DNA of 64,000 nucleotides from Caldimonas mangrovi (GTDB taxonomy: Bacteria; Pseudomonadota; Gammaproteobacteria; Burkholderiales; Burkholderiaceae_C), in NCBI RefSeq assembly GCF_023721835.1, contig NZ_JAMKFE010000005.1, forward strand, positions 124,001-188,000. The letters are read 5' to 3'. Position numbers and translations under genes: made by a program. Numbering within the stretch: position 1 is the stretch's first letter; every line of letters starts with the position of its first letter. The notes beneath the pieces were generated by a model. That model ran no database searches. It had not been told where the DNA came from and saw nothing but the letters and a program-made list of their open reading frames with translations. Below, in pieces: positions 9,258 through 19,051 of the stretch.

Positions 9258-10232
9258 ATGAGCAAACGACACTTTCTCGAGTTCGAGCAGCCTATTGCCG
9301 AGCTTGAAACCAAGATCGACGAGCTGCGTTACGTACAGACCGAATCTGCGGTCGACATCTCCGAAGAGATCGACCGGCTCGGCAAGAAGAGCCTGCAGCT
9401 CACGAAGGACATCTACTCCAGCCTGACGCCCTGGCAGGTCACGCAGATCGCGCGCCACCCGCAGCGTCCCTACACGCTGGACTACATCAACGAGATCTTC
9501 ACCGAGTTCCAGGAACTGCACGGCGACCGCCATTTCTCCGACGACCAGTCCATCGTCGGTGGCCTGGCGCGCTTCAACGGGCAGGCCTGCATGGTGCTCG
9601 GCCACCAGAAGGGCCGCGACACGAAGGAGCGAGCCGCGCGCAATTTCGGCATGTCGCGCCCGGAAGGCTATCGCAAGGCCCTGCGGCTGATGAAGCTGGC
9701 CGAGAAGTTCGGCCTGCCGGTGTTCACCTTCGTCGATACCCCGGGGGCCTATCCGGGCATCGGTGCCGAAGAGCGCGGCCAGTCCGAGGCCATCGGTCGC
9801 AACATCTTCGAGATGGCCCAGCTCGAAGTGCCGATCGTCACGACGATCATCGGTGAAGGCGGCTCCGGCGGCGCACTGGCGATCAGCGTGGCCGACCAGG
9901 TGCTGATGCTGCAGTACTCGGTCTATTCGGTCATCTCGCCCGAAGGCTGCGCGTCCATCCTCTGGAAGACAGCCGACCGTGCCTCCGAGGCCGCCGAGGC
10001 GCTCGGCATCACCGCCCATCGCCTGAAGGCGCTGAGCCTGGTCGACAAGATCGTCAACGAGCCGGTCGGCGGGGCGCATCGCGACCACAAGCAGATGGCC
10101 GCCTACCTCAAGCGTGCGCTGAACGACGCATTGCGCCAGGTGTCCGATCTGCGGCCGAAGGAGTTGCTGCAGCGTCGCTACGAGCGGCTGCAGAGCTACG
10201 GCCGCTACACCGACACCAAAGAGCGCGGATGA
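9258..10232 (+). CDS. accA: Acetyl-CoA carboxylase carboxyltransferase subunit alpha
   Basis: A 324-residue protein, the usual AccA length. It has the N-terminal helical region ([17 protein letters not shown]) and a crotonase-like core with [36 protein letters not shown] and [11 protein letters not shown], the oxyanion and biotin-binding loops. With AccD it moves the carboxyl group from biotin to acetyl-CoA, giving malonyl-CoA for fatty acid synthesis. Its stop overlaps the tilS start (ATGA), as in many Burkholderiales. Confidence 0.98.
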   Translation: MSKRHFLEFEQPIAELETKIDELRYVQTESAVDISEEIDRLGKKSLQLTKDIYSSLTPWQVTQIARHPQRPYTLDYINEIFTEFQELHGDRHFSDDQSIVGGLARFNGQACMVLGHQKGRDTKERAARNFGMSRPEGYRKALRLMKLAEKFGLPVFTFVDTPGAYPGIGAEERGQSEAIGRNIFEMAQLEVPIVTTIIGEGGSGGALAISVADQVLMLQYSVYSVISPEGCASILWKTADRASEAAEALGITAHRLKALSLVDKIVNEPVGGAHRDHKQMAAYLKRALNDALRQVSDLRPKELLQRRYERLQSYGRYTDTKERG

Positions 10233-11551
10233 GCCCTGCGCTGGTGGCTGCTCGCCCGGTCGTGGCGGTGGCCTACAGCGGCGGGCGCGACTCCACCGCG
10301 CTGCTCCATGCCACCGCGAAGGCCGCGCACGATGAAGGCGTGCGCGTGCTGGCGCTGCATGTTCACCACGGGCTGCAAGCCAAGGCAGACGACTGGCTGG
10401 CACATTGCGAGCGGCAGTGCGCGGCGTGGCAGCGCAAGGGTTGGCCGGTCGAGCTGGCCCATACCCGCCTGGCGCTGGGGCCGAAGAAGGGCGAGAGCGT
10501 CGAGGCCGTGGCCCGCAAGGCCCGATATCGCGCCTTGCACGACCTGGCCGCCGCGCATGGCGCAGACGTCGTGCTGCTGGCCCACCACCGGCGCGACCAA
10601 GCCGAAACCTTTCTGCTGCAGGCGCTGCGGGGGGCCGGCGTCGCAGGGCTGGCCGGCATGCCGGCGGCGGTCGTGCGCGATGGCATCACCTGGATGCGCC
10701 CCTGGTTGCACCACCCGCGTGAAGCCGTCGAGGCGTACGTGCGCCGCCATCGCCTGCGCTACATCGACGACGACAGCAACGACGATGCACGGTTCGCCCG
10801 CAACCGGCTGCGCCTGGCCGTCTGGCCTGCGCTGGCGCAGGCGTTCCCTCACGCCGAGGCGGCATTGGCGGATGCCGGTACGTGGGCTCGTGATGCGAGC
10901 GCATGCCTGGCTGAGCTGGCCGTTCTGGACCTTGCCGCGGTCGCGACGCCGGCCGGGCTGAAGCTCGAGCCGTGGCTGGCGCTGGGAGCGCCCCGGGCCC
11001 GCAATGCGTTGCGCGCCTGGTACCGGGACGCAGCCGGTGAGCCACTGCCGGCGAGTTGGGTGGAGCGGCTGTGGAGCGAGCTGCCCCAGCGGCGTTCGGC
11101 GCAGTGGCAGATGCCGTCCGGCACACTGCGCAGCTATCGCGGCGTGCTGAGTCACGCGACGGCGCCGGTGTCGACCGCCGCCCCGAACGCGCAGCCCGGG
11201 ACAGAGCTGAAGATCGTGCGTGCCGGGCGTTACCGGCCGCCCGGATGGGACGGCGTCCTTCACGTAGAGCGCTGCGCGAATGGTGGCGCGCCGGCCGCAC
11301 TGCTGAAGAGCCTGCGCGCCGTGCCTCGCGCGGGCGGTGAGCAGTTTCAGAGGGGGCCGGGACGGCCGCCGCGCAGCCTGAAGAAGCAGTTCCAGGATGC
11401 CGCCTTGCCGGCCTGGGCACGCAGCGGCCCGCTGCTCTATGCCGGTGAACGCCTGGTCTTCGTGCCCGGGCTCGGCATCGATGCGCGCGTGGTCGCGGCA
11501 CCCGGCGAACCGCAGTGGTGCCTGCGCTGGGAACCGGACGTTCCCCGCTGA
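10229..11551 (+). CDS. tilS: tRNA(Ile)-lysidine synthase TilS
   Basis: A 440-residue N-type ATP pyrophosphatase. The PP-loop [11 protein letters not shown] is at residues 15–25, and [17 protein letters not shown] and [15 protein letters not shown] follow in the synthase core. TilS attaches lysine to C34 of tRNA-Ile(CAU), changing it to read AUA. The C-terminal part (from about residue 340) is the tRNA-recognition domain, with [14 protein letters not shown] and [12 protein letters not shown]. The ATG overlaps the accA stop by four bases. Motifs and position after accA make the call secure. Confidence 0.95.
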   Translation: MSPALVAARPVVAVAYSGGRDSTALLHATAKAAHDEGVRVLALHVHHGLQAKADDWLAHCERQCAAWQRKGWPVELAHTRLALGPKKGESVEAVARKARYRALHDLAAAHGADVVLLAHHRRDQAETFLLQALRGAGVAGLAGMPAAVVRDGITWMRPWLHHPREAVEAYVRRHRLRYIDDDSNDDARFARNRLRLAVWPALAQAFPHAEAALADAGTWARDASACLAELAVLDLAAVATPAGLKLEPWLALGAPRARNALRAWYRDAAGEPLPASWVERLWSELPQRRSAQWQMPSGTLRSYRGVLSHATAPVSTAAPNAQPGTELKIVRAGRYRPPGWDGVLHVERCANGGAPAALLKSLRAVPRAGGEQFQRGPGRPPRSLKKQFQDAALPAWARSGPLLYAGERLVFVPGLGIDARVVAAPGEPQWCLRWEPDVPR

Positions 11552-11662
11552 GCCCTGCCGGGCGCCGGATGCTGCGCTGCAGCGAGATACAATCGCCGGT
11601 TCGCGACCGCGGCGCGACTTCCTGATTCGTCACCGCGCACCCAACTCCAGTACCGAACTCCG

Positions 11663-12931
11663 ATGGCACTGATCGTTCACAAATACGGCGGCACCTCGAT
11701 GGGCTCCACCGAGCGTATCCGCAACGTCGCCAAACGCGTCGCCAAATGGGCGCGGGCCGGCCACCAGATGGTGGTGGTGCCCTCGGCCATGAGCGGCGAG
11801 ACCAACCGCCTGCTCGGCCTTGCGAAAGAGCTGGCGCCTGCAAGCCACACCGACGAGTACGCGCGCGAACTCGACATGATCGCCTCGACCGGCGAACAGG
11901 TGTCGGTGGGCCTGCTGTCGATCGCGCTGCAGGCCGAGGGCATGCAGGCCGTCAGCTATGCCGGCTGGCAGGTGCCGGTCAAGACCGATTCGGCCTACAC
12001 GAAGGCCCGCATCGAAAGCATCGACGACGTCAAGGTGCGTGCCGACCTGGCGGCCGGCAAGGTGGTGATCATCACCGGCTTCCAGGGCATCGACGGGGCA
12101 GGCAACATCACGACGCTGGGGCGTGGCGGTTCGGACACCTCGGCCGTCGCGGTCGCCGCCGCGATGAAAGCCGACGAATGCCTGATCTACACCGACGTCG
12201 ACGGCGTCTACACGACCGACCCGCGCATCGTGCCCGAAGCGCGCCGCCTGCACACCATCAGCTTCGAAGAGATGCTCGAGATGGCGAGCCTGGGCTCCAA
12301 GGTGCTGCAGATCCGCTCGGTGGAATTCGCCGGCAAGTACCGCGTGCCGCTGCGTGTGCTGTCCAGCTTCACGCCCTGGGACATCCCGATCGACGAGGAA
12401 GCCAAGTCGGGAACGCTGATCACCTTTGAGGAAGACGAGAAAATGGAACAAGCCGTTGTCTCTGGCATCGCCTTCAACCGCGACGAAGCCAAGATCACCG
12501 TGATGGGCGTCCCCGACAAGCCCGGCATCGCCTACCAGATCCTCGGCGCCGTGGCGGACGCGAACATCGATGTCGACGTGATCCTGCAGAACGTGTCGCA
12601 TGACGGCAGGACCGACTTCTCGTTCACCGTGCACCGCAACGACTATGCGAAGACCGTCGATCTGCTCAACAGCAAGGTGATTCCAGCGCTGGGCGCCGAG
12701 AAGCTGGTCGGCGACACCAAGATCTGCAAGGTCTCGATCGTCGGCATCGGCATGCGCTCGCATGCTGGCGTGGCCGCGACGATGTTCCGCGCGCTGAGCG
12801 AAGAGGGCATCAACATCCAGATGATCACGACCAGCGAGATCAAGACCAGCGTTGTGATCGACGAGAAGTACATGGAGCTCGCGGTGCGCGCGCTGCACAA
12901 GTCTTTCGATCTGGACCAGGAAGCGGGCTGA
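11663..12931 (+). CDS. lysC: Aspartate kinase (lysine-sensitive type, two ACT domains)
   Basis: A 422-residue monofunctional aspartokinase, the first enzyme of the lysine, methionine and threonine pathway. The kinase domain starts IVHKYGGTSMG and includes TLGRGGSDTSAVAVAAA and YTDVDGVYTTDPR. Two ACT domains follow (about 265–340 and 345–422), including GVPDKPGIAYQILGAVAD, the usual site of feedback by lysine or threonine. A TACAAT about 80 bases upstream could be a −10 box. Within the coding region an internal start at the ACT domains (as in the alpha/beta subunit pairs of some bacteria) cannot be excluded. tRNA-Ser follows 59 bases later. Confidence 0.97.
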   Translation: MALIVHKYGGTSMGSTERIRNVAKRVAKWARAGHQMVVVPSAMSGETNRLLGLAKELAPASHTDEYARELDMIASTGEQVSVGLLSIALQAEGMQAVSYAGWQVPVKTDSAYTKARIESIDDVKVRADLAAGKVVIITGFQGIDGAGNITTLGRGGSDTSAVAVAAAMKADECLIYTDVDGVYTTDPRIVPEARRLHTISFEEMLEMASLGSKVLQIRSVEFAGKYRVPLRVLSSFTPWDIPIDEEAKSGTLITFEEDEKMEQAVVSGIAFNRDEAKITVMGVPDKPGIAYQILGAVADANIDVDVILQNVSHDGRTDFSFTVHRNDYAKTVDLLNSKVIPALGAEKLVGDTKICKVSIVGIGMRSHAGVAATMFRALSEEGINIQMITTSEIKTSVVIDEKYMELAVRALHKSFDLDQEAG

Positions 12932-12990
12932 GCATTCATCGGAAGCGGACATTTCCGGTTTAGAATGCCGCTTCCGCCGATTTCACGGAT

Positions 12991-13083
12991 GGAGACGTGA
13001 CCGAGAGGCCGAAGGTGCTCCCCTGCTAAGGGAGTATGCGGTGATGAGCTGCATCAAGGGTTCGAATCCCTTCGTCTCCGCCA
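12991..13083 (+). tRNA. tRNA-Ser (anticodon GCU)
   Basis: A 93-base class II tRNA with the 3' CCA encoded. The acceptor stem GGAGACG pairs with CGTCTCC, followed by discriminator G and CCA. The anticodon stem CTCCC/GGGAG encloses CTGCTAA, giving anticodon GCT at 13025–13027, which reads AGC and AGU serine codons. A long variable arm and a TTCGAAT T-loop are present. A TAGAAT at 12961–12966 is a plausible −10 element, with no good −35. A terminator follows directly. Confidence 0.97.
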
Positions 13084-13095
13084 ACAGCGCAAAGA

Positions 13096-13125
13096 ACACG
13101 GGCCCCGGTGGCCCGTGTTTCTTTT
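13096..13125 (+). terminator. Rho-independent terminator after tRNA-Ser
   Basis: The stem ACACGGGCC/GGCCCGTGT (9 bp) with a CCGGT loop is followed by TTCTTTT. It begins 12 bases after the tRNA CCA end. Confidence 0.92.
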
Positions 13126-13261
13126 GTGCATCACCGAAAGCTGTGAAGCCCGAGGCGTGCCGCGACTCCGAGCCATGGCCAAGGGCAAGGTACGCTCGCT
13201 TTGCCGGGCAGGCGGGCTCGTGTAATCTGCAGCAACCGCATCAGCGCAGGACACGGCTGGC

Positions 13262-16200
13262 TTGACCGACAGACCTCCTCTTCGACGGGATCGGCACGCC
13301 CCGACTCACGCCAGTCGCACGTCGGCGCTCGTCGGCTCGGCCGCCGGGCTGAAGAGCGCAATCCTCGCCGCCAACGTCGTCATGGCGCTGGTGCTCGCCA
13401 CCGTCGTCGGGCTACAGGCAGCCTCCGACCGTCGCGCGACCGTCGAATCGGCCTACCTGCATGTCGAGAACCTCACCGAAGTGCTCGCCGAGCACACGAG
13501 GCAGACGCTGCAGGGCCTGGACCTCGGCCTACGCACGGTGGTGGAAGCGGCGCGGCTCAGCGACCCGTCCAGCACGCACGACCAGACGCTGCTGCACGAA
13601 GTGCTGGCCAACCGTCAACGTGGCTCCACGGCAACCTTCGCTTTTTTCGTGCTCGACGCTCATGGCCGGCTGCTGGCGACTTCGCGCGTGCCGTCACCGC
13701 AGCGGGTCGATCTTTCGGACTATCCCGAGTTCACGGTGCATCGCGATGGCCAGCCGGGTGTCGAGCTGTTCCTCGGCTTTCCGCGCAAGGGCCGGGTCGG
13801 TTACGCCGAAGACAAGTGGATCGTCAATCTGACCCGGCGCATCGACCGTGGGGACGGCAGCTTCGGCGGCGTCGTGGCGGCCTCGCTGTCGTTGGACTAC
13901 CTGCTCGACTTCTATCGCGCGCTGTCGATCGGCGAGGAGGGGGCGCTCGGGCTGATGAGCCGTGACGGCGTGCTGATCGTGCGCGCGCCGTTCGACGCGG
14001 CCTTCGTCGGCCGCGACATGTCGGGCACCGACTGGTTCGAGCGGCAGATCCGGCGCACCGAGAAAGGTCGCTTCGCGGGCAGCTACGCCACCGACGGCAT
14101 TCAGCGCCTGTCGGCACACGAGTGGGTGGCGCAGCGGCAGGCGGTGGTCTACGTCGGGCTGGGCGCCGACGAGATGCTGGCGCCGTGGCGCAAGCGCTTG
14201 CTGTTCCAGTCGGCGATCGGCCTGCTGGCGATGGCACTGCTCGCCGTGGCTTCGTGGATCGTCTGGCGCCACTTTCTCCAGACGCGACAGTGGGAGGAAC
14301 AGCGCTCGCAGCGCCTGCGCGCGGGAGCGCGCGCGTCAGCGGAACTGGTCTCGTCTCCCGATGTCGAAGGGGCGCTGCAGCGTGCGGCCGAGCTTGCGCG
14401 CGAGCTGCTCGGGGTCGACGGTGCCGTCGCTCGGCTGCACCGGACCGGCGGGGCGGGCGGCGAGCTGCACGCGCTCAGCTTCTCGCAGGGATGCCTCCCG
14501 ATGCACGGGTCGCAGCCGCCGGGCGACCGGCGATGGCTGCTGACGCAGGCGCAGATCGAGCAGGATGCCGCATGGCAGTGGTTGCAGGAACGCGACGGAC
14601 CGCAAGGCGACGCCCGCCAGTGGCTCGCGGTGCCGATGCGCAGCCAGGACGGCCACGCGCTGGGCTCGCTGAGGCTGTGCGGCAAGCAGTCCGGACAGTT
14701 CACGGAGGACGATCTCAGCGAGGCGACCCAGTTGGCCAGCGTGGCTGCAGCGGTGCTGGAAAACCTGGTCTCGTTGCGCGAGCGCGAGGCGGCACTGGCC
14801 GAGGCGAACCGGGCGAAGGCAGAACTCGAAACAGTGTTCACATCGATCTCGGATGCGGTCTATGCGCTGGACAGCGACTGGCGCTTCGTCTACCTGAACG
14901 ACCAAGCGCAGCGACTGCTCGGGCGAAAGAAGGCCGAGCTGCTCGGCAAGAACGTCTGGGACGAGTTTCCCGGGGCGAAGGACACTGCGCTCTATCCGAA
15001 CTACCGACGTGCCCGCGACGAACTGGTGCCGGTGAGCTTCGAGTTCTTCTTCCCGCCGCTCGCGTCCTGGTTTTCGGTGCGCGCCTTTCCTCAGGAACAG
15101 GGCGGGCTCACGGTCTACTTTCACGACATCACCACCCGCGTCGAGACCGAGGAGCGGTTGCGGCAGTCGCAGAAGATGGACGCGATCGGGCAGCTGACAG
15201 GCGGCGTGGCGCATGACTTCAACAACCTGCTGACGGTTATCCTCGGCGCGGCCGACGAGATCGTCGAACACGCGGGCGCGCAGGACGGCGCGGTCGGCGC
15301 ACACGCCGAGATCATCCGCAAGGCCGGCGAGCGGGCCGCAGCGCTGACGCACCGATTGCTCGCGTTCGCCCGCAAGCAGCCGCTCGAGCCGCGGTTGACC
15401 AACGTCAACGAGTTGCTGGCCGACTTCGAGGACCTGCTGCGCCGCACGCTGGGCGAACAGGTCGAGGTCGAACTGGTGCGCGGGGCCGGGTTGTGGAAGG
15501 CCCTGATCGACCCGCATGAACTGCAGAACGCGATCCTGAATCTGGCGATCAACGCGCGCGACGCGATGCCGAACGGCGGGCACCTGACGATCGAGACGGC
15601 CAACGTGTCGGTGGATCATGCCTACGGATTGGCGCACCAGATGGCGCCGGGGCAGTACGTCCTGGTGGCCGTCTCGGACACCGGGGAAGGCATGTCCGGC
15701 GAGACGCTGGCGAAGGCCTTCGACCCATTCTTCACGACCAAGCCGCTCGGCAAGGGGTCCGGGCTGGGATTGTCGATGGTCTACGGCTTCGTGCGGCAAT
15801 CGGGCGGGCACGCCAAGATCTACAGCGAGCCGCAGCATGGCACCACGGTGAAGCTGTACCTGCCTCGGGAGCATCAGGAAGCCGACGAGGCCGAGTACCG
15901 CAGGCCCGAGCCGGGTGCCGTCGTCGGCGGCAGCGAACGCGTGCTGGTGGTCGAGGATGACGAGTTCGTCCGCATGCTGGCCGTCGCCAGCCTGGAGCGG
16001 CTGGGCTATGCCGCCACGGCACGCGACAGCGGCCGTGCCGCGCTCGAGCTGCTGGACAATGGGGCGCAGTTCGACCTGTTGCTGACCGACATGGTGCTGA
16101 CGGGTGGCATGTCGGGCAAGCAGGTTGCGGGTGAAGCGCGGCAGCGCTCGCCGGGTCTCAAGGTGCTCTATATGTCGGGCTACACCGAAAACGCCATCGT

Positions 16201-16300
16201 CCATCATGGCCGCCTGGACCGAGGTGTGCATCTGCTGGGCAAGCCGTTCCGGTTGGCCGATTTGGCGCGCAAGGTGCGCGAGGTGCTCGACCAGGGTTGA
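13262..16300 (+). CDS. Hybrid sensor histidine kinase (Cache–GAF–PAS–HisKA–HATPase–receiver)
   Basis: A 1012-residue inner-membrane sensor. Domains in order: TM1 (about 30–52); a periplasmic double-Cache domain (about 60–315); TM2 (about 320–342); GAF (about 355–505); PAS (about 518–625); HisKA with phospho-His651 in GGVAHDFNNLL; HATPase with NLAINARDAMPNGG and GEGMSGETLAKAFDPFFTTK; and a C-terminal receiver with the DD pair in VVEDDEF, phospho-Asp943 and Lys in LGKPFR. HDFNN-type kinases with a fused receiver are common in this group. The start is TTG at 13262 with a weak AGGA upstream; the next ATG (13382) would cut into TM1. No partner regulator lies beside it, so the ligand and output are unknown. 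Confidence 0.88.
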   Translation: MTDRPPLRRDRHAPTHASRTSALVGSAAGLKSAILAANVVMALVLATVVGLQAASDRRATVESAYLHVENLTEVLAEHTRQTLQGLDLGLRTVVEAARLSDPSSTHDQTLLHEVLANRQRGSTATFAFFVLDAHGRLLATSRVPSPQRVDLSDYPEFTVHRDGQPGVELFLGFPRKGRVGYAEDKWIVNLTRRIDRGDGSFGGVVAASLSLDYLLDFYRALSIGEEGALGLMSRDGVLIVRAPFDAAFVGRDMSGTDWFERQIRRTEKGRFAGSYATDGIQRLSAHEWVAQRQAVVYVGLGADEMLAPWRKRLLFQSAIGLLAMALLAVASWIVWRHFLQTRQWEEQRSQRLRAGARASAELVSSPDVEGALQRAAELARELLGVDGAVARLHRTGGAGGELHALSFSQGCLPMHGSQPPGDRRWLLTQAQIEQDAAWQWLQERDGPQGDARQWLAVPMRSQDGHALGSLRLCGKQSGQFTEDDLSEATQLASVAAAVLENLVSLREREAALAEANRAKAELETVFTSISDAVYALDSDWRFVYLNDQAQRLLGRKKAELLGKNVWDEFPGAKDTALYPNYRRARDELVPVSFEFFFPPLASWFSVRAFPQEQGGLTVYFHDITTRVETEERLRQSQKMDAIGQLTGGVAHDFNNLLTVILGAADEIVEHAGAQDGAVGAHAEIIRKAGERAAALTHRLLAFARKQPLEPRLTNVNELLADFEDLLRRTLGEQVEVELVRGAGLWKALIDPHELQNAILNLAINARDAMPNGGHLTIETANVSVDHAYGLAHQMAPGQYVLVAVSDTGEGMSGETLAKAFDPFFTTKPLGKGSGLGLSMVYGFVRQSGGHAKIYSEPQHGTTVKLYLPREHQEADEAEYRRPEPGAVVGGSERVLVVEDDEFVRMLAVASLERLGYAATARDSGRAALELLDNGAQFDLLLTDMVLTGGMSGKQVAGEARQRSPGLKVLYMSGYTENAIVHHGRLDRGVHLLGKPFRLADLARKVREVLDQG

Positions 16301-16339
16301 GAACGTGCGCGCTGAGCAAGCGCAGGAAGGCAGCGGCGG

Positions 16340-17302
16340 ATGCCCCGGTATTTCGATGTCTGCAACGGCGACGCCGATGGCCTGTGCGCGGTGGTGCAGT
16401 GGCGTCTTGCACATCCGGAACCGGCAACCCTCGTCACCGGTTTGAAGCGCGAGATCGATCTGCTGGGACGGCTGCAGGCCGATGCGGGCGACGAGGTGCT
16501 GGTATGCGACGTCTCGATGCAGCGCAACCTGCCGGCGTTGCAACGCCTGCTGGCCTGCGGCGTGCGCGTGCGCTACTTCGACCACCACGCGACCGGCGAG
16601 GTGCCACGGCACCCCGGGCTGCAGGTGCACATCGACCTTTCGCCTCGGGCCTGCACCAGTGTGCTGATGGACCGGCACCTGCACGGCCGCTTTCGTGCCT
16701 GGGCCGTGGTAGGCGCCTTCGGCGACAACCTCGCGCAGCCGGCCGACGAACTGGCCGATGCGTTGGGCCTGTCGCTGCCGCAACGGCACCGCTTGCGCGC
16801 GCTCGGCGAATCGATCAACTACAACGCCTACGGGGACGACGAGCGCGACGTGCATGTCCCTCCTGCGCAGCTGTACCGGACGCTGGCGGCCTATGCGGAC
16901 CCCTTCGAGCTGCTGGCGCACGAAAAGGTCTGCCGCGAACTGCACGAGCGTCGCGAGGCCGACCTGCAGCAGGCACGTGCGCTGGCGGCTTGGCGGGTCG
17001 ACGCCTCCGGCCGCATTTTCTTGCTGCCCGATGCACCGTGGGCTCGGCGCGTCAGCGGGTGCCTGGCCAATGAACTCGCCCGGGGGCATCCGGGACTGGC
17101 CCATGCCGTCGTCGTGCCGACGCCGCGCGGCGACTTGCGCGTGAGCGTACGAGCACCGCTGACGGCGCGTGGAGGCGCGGCCGAGCTGTGTGCCCGTTTT
17201 GGCGGCTCCGGCCGGGCCGGGGCCGGCGGCATCGACGCGCTGCCGCGGCAGGCACTCGATCGCTTCGCCGCTGCCTTCGCGTCCGCGCCATGGACCCCAT
17301 GA
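16340..17302 (+). CDS. DHH-family phosphoesterase
   Basis: A 320-residue protein with the metal-binding motifs of the DHH superfamily: NGDADGLCA near the N terminus, CDVS around residue 56, and the signature DHHATG around residue 82. The C-terminal GGSGRAGAGGI fits a DHHA1 substrate-binding domain. Relatives cleave phosphodiester or phosphoanhydride bonds in short RNAs, cyclic dinucleotides or polyphosphate; sequence alone does not say which. It lies 39 bases after the hybrid kinase and may be co-transcribed. No RecJ-like DNA-binding additions are seen, so RecJ is unlikely. Confidence 0.8.
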   Translation: MPRYFDVCNGDADGLCAVVQWRLAHPEPATLVTGLKREIDLLGRLQADAGDEVLVCDVSMQRNLPALQRLLACGVRVRYFDHHATGEVPRHPGLQVHIDLSPRACTSVLMDRHLHGRFRAWAVVGAFGDNLAQPADELADALGLSLPQRHRLRALGESINYNAYGDDERDVHVPPAQLYRTLAAYADPFELLAHEKVCRELHERREADLQQARALAAWRVDASGRIFLLPDAPWARRVSGCLANELARGHPGLAHAVVVPTPRGDLRVSVRAPLTARGGAAELCARFGGSGRAGAGGIDALPRQALDRFAAAFASAPWTP

Positions 17303-18007
17303 CCGCGGTCGCCGGCTGCCGTTGCGGACGGCCGTCGTGCGTGGCCCGGCCGGGTTCGCGGCGAACTGCGCCGGCGCACCAAAGCCGTACAGGCCGAGGA
17401 CCGGCCCGTCGCCGCTGAGTTCGCAGGATCATGGCGCGCACCGGGATTCCTCGGAGGGCCGCGCTCAAGCGGAGGCCGGCCGGCGGAGTCGTCGTTGCGC
17501 ACTCGCGAACGCAAGACCGTTGCGGTTGTTCATCGAGCCAGATCGCTTTGCCTCGACGACCGGGCTCGGCGACTGAATGGCGTAAAGCAGCCTTTGCACT
17601 TCAGCGGCAGACAAGTGCGCCCGAAACTTGCAAGGGAAAATCACCCTTCTTCCGGAGGGCGCTGAACCGGCCGATGCGCGTACGTTTGGCGGTTCAAGAG
17701 GGGCTGTTGTTACAAACCTCGACGACATCTGCAGTCGAGGTTGTGACCAATTGAAAGCGAGCTTGCCCAGTTTCGCTACGACCTGCGTCGCACTTGTATC
17801 CGAATGAAATGCGTCGCCGACTGGCGACGTCCTGCAACGGCTTCCGCAACGACAGCAGGACGCGCTCCCTCGAACGGCCTTTTCCCTATACGGCCCACGG
17901 GTTTTCGCTGAGCACGGCGCTGCATGCGGCTCGAAACGTTCTGGCACCGGCCGCGCGGTGGCATGGGCCTTGCCATCTAGCCCGTCCATGATTACCGGGA
18001 CACGGGC
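17303..18007. other. About 700 bases with no convincing gene; inverted repeats
   Basis: No frame here has family motifs, codon use or a start site like the neighbours. The middle (about 17,500–17,850) looks less GC-rich than the flanks. Two hairpins are visible: AACCTCGAC/GTCGAGGTT (near 17,717–17,744) and CGTCGCC/GGCGACG at 17812–17829. A GCCCG/CGGGC pair frames the bases just before apbE. The apbE-operon promoter should lie in the right part, but no clear −35/−10 pair is seen. Confidence 0.6.
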
Positions 18008-19003
18008 ATGTCGATCGGCCTGACCAAGCTAGCCTTACCCCGCGCCGGCCTCCGCCACGAGGCTCGGCGCGCACCGCTTTCCAGCGGCTGGCACGCGCGG
18101 CAGGAACCCATCATGGGCACGCCAGTGCGCGTCGAACTCTGGAGCGCCGACCGTGCGGCCGCCGAAGAAGCGATGGCGGAAGTGATGGCGGAGATGCACC
18201 GCATCGACCGGACCATGAGCCCCTACAAGGAAAGCTCGGAGCTCTCGCGCATCAACCGTGAAGCGGCCGCGCGGCCCGTGCCCGTGAGCGAAGAGATGTT
18301 CCGGCTGCTCGAGCGGGCGCAGGCCTGCTCGGAGCTCTCGGACGGGGCATTCGACATCACCTACGCGAGCGTCGGCCACCTGTATGACTACCGGCTCGGC
18401 ACCGGCCCTGACGAGGAGGCGCTGGCGCGCGGACGCGCCGCAGTCGGCTACCGCCACCTGGTGCTCGACAGCCTGCACCGCACGGTGCGTTTCGCACGCG
18501 AGGGCGTGCGCATCGACCTGGGCGGCTTCGCGAAGGGCCATGCCGTCGACAACTGCATCGCCTTGCTCAAACGCCGCGGCTTTGCCCACGCGATGGTCTG
18601 CGCGGGTGGCGACAGCCACGTGATGGGCGACCGGCGCGGCCGGCCCTGGACGATCGCGATCCGCCATCCACGCCGGGCCGGCGAGGTGGTGGCCGTGCTG
18701 CCGCTGGAAGACGTGTCGATCTCGACGTCGGGCGACTACGAGCGGTATTTCGAGCGCGACGGCGTGCGTTTCCATCACCTGATCGACCCGCGCAGCGGTC
18801 GCTCACCCAGCGAGGTGCGCAGCGTGACGATCCTCGCGCCCGACGGGCTGACCAGCGAAGGCTGGTCGAAGACGGTGTTCGTGCTCGGGGTCGAGCGGGG
18901 GCTGAGGCTGATCGAGTCGCAGCCAGGTGTCGATGCGGTGGTGGTCGACGCACAGGGAGTTATGCACTGCACGTCCGGCCTGCTGTCGCAAGAGGCGGCC
19001 TAG
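18008..19003 (+). CDS. apbE: FAD:protein FMN transferase (ApbE family)
   Basis: A 331-residue ApbE-type flavin transferase. It attaches FMN to a Ser/Thr of a target protein, using FAD and Mg2+. Family stretches: GTPVRVELW, MSPYKESSELSRINRE, DGAFDITYASVG, IDLGGFAKGHAVD, VCAGGDSHVMG and HHLIDPRSGR (metal site). The N terminus shows neither a lipobox nor a Sec signal, although many ApbE proteins act outside the cytoplasm; an in-frame stop just upstream rules out a longer start. It is first in the envelope cluster, 48 bases before a haem lipoprotein gene. No classical target (NqrB/C, RnfG, FMN_bind) is encoded nearby; the DUF4266 protein is a possible one (see findings). Confidence 0.93.
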   Translation: MSIGLTKLALPRAGLRHEARRAPLSSGWHARQEPIMGTPVRVELWSADRAAAEEAMAEVMAEMHRIDRTMSPYKESSELSRINREAAARPVPVSEEMFRLLERAQACSELSDGAFDITYASVGHLYDYRLGTGPDEEALARGRAAVGYRHLVLDSLHRTVRFAREGVRIDLGGFAKGHAVDNCIALLKRRGFAHAMVCAGGDSHVMGDRRGRPWTIAIRHPRRAGEVVAVLPLEDVSISTSGDYERYFERDGVRFHHLIDPRSGRSPSEVRSVTILAPDGLTSEGWSKTVFVLGVERGLRLIESQPGVDAVVVDAQGVMHCTSGLLSQEAA

Positions 19004-19051
19004 TACCGGTGAGTTGAGCGGGGCCCGCAGCAGGGCCACCCACAGGAGGGG

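Noticed and set aside
14336-17104. A 922-codon antisense frame across the hybrid kinase and DHH genes
   Set aside because: It spans two well-supported genes on the other strand and shows no motif.
17465-17989. A 174-codon minus-strand frame as a real gene
   Set aside because: It is only partly peptide-like, with no start site, motif or codon pattern that stands out, so I keep it only as an open possibility.
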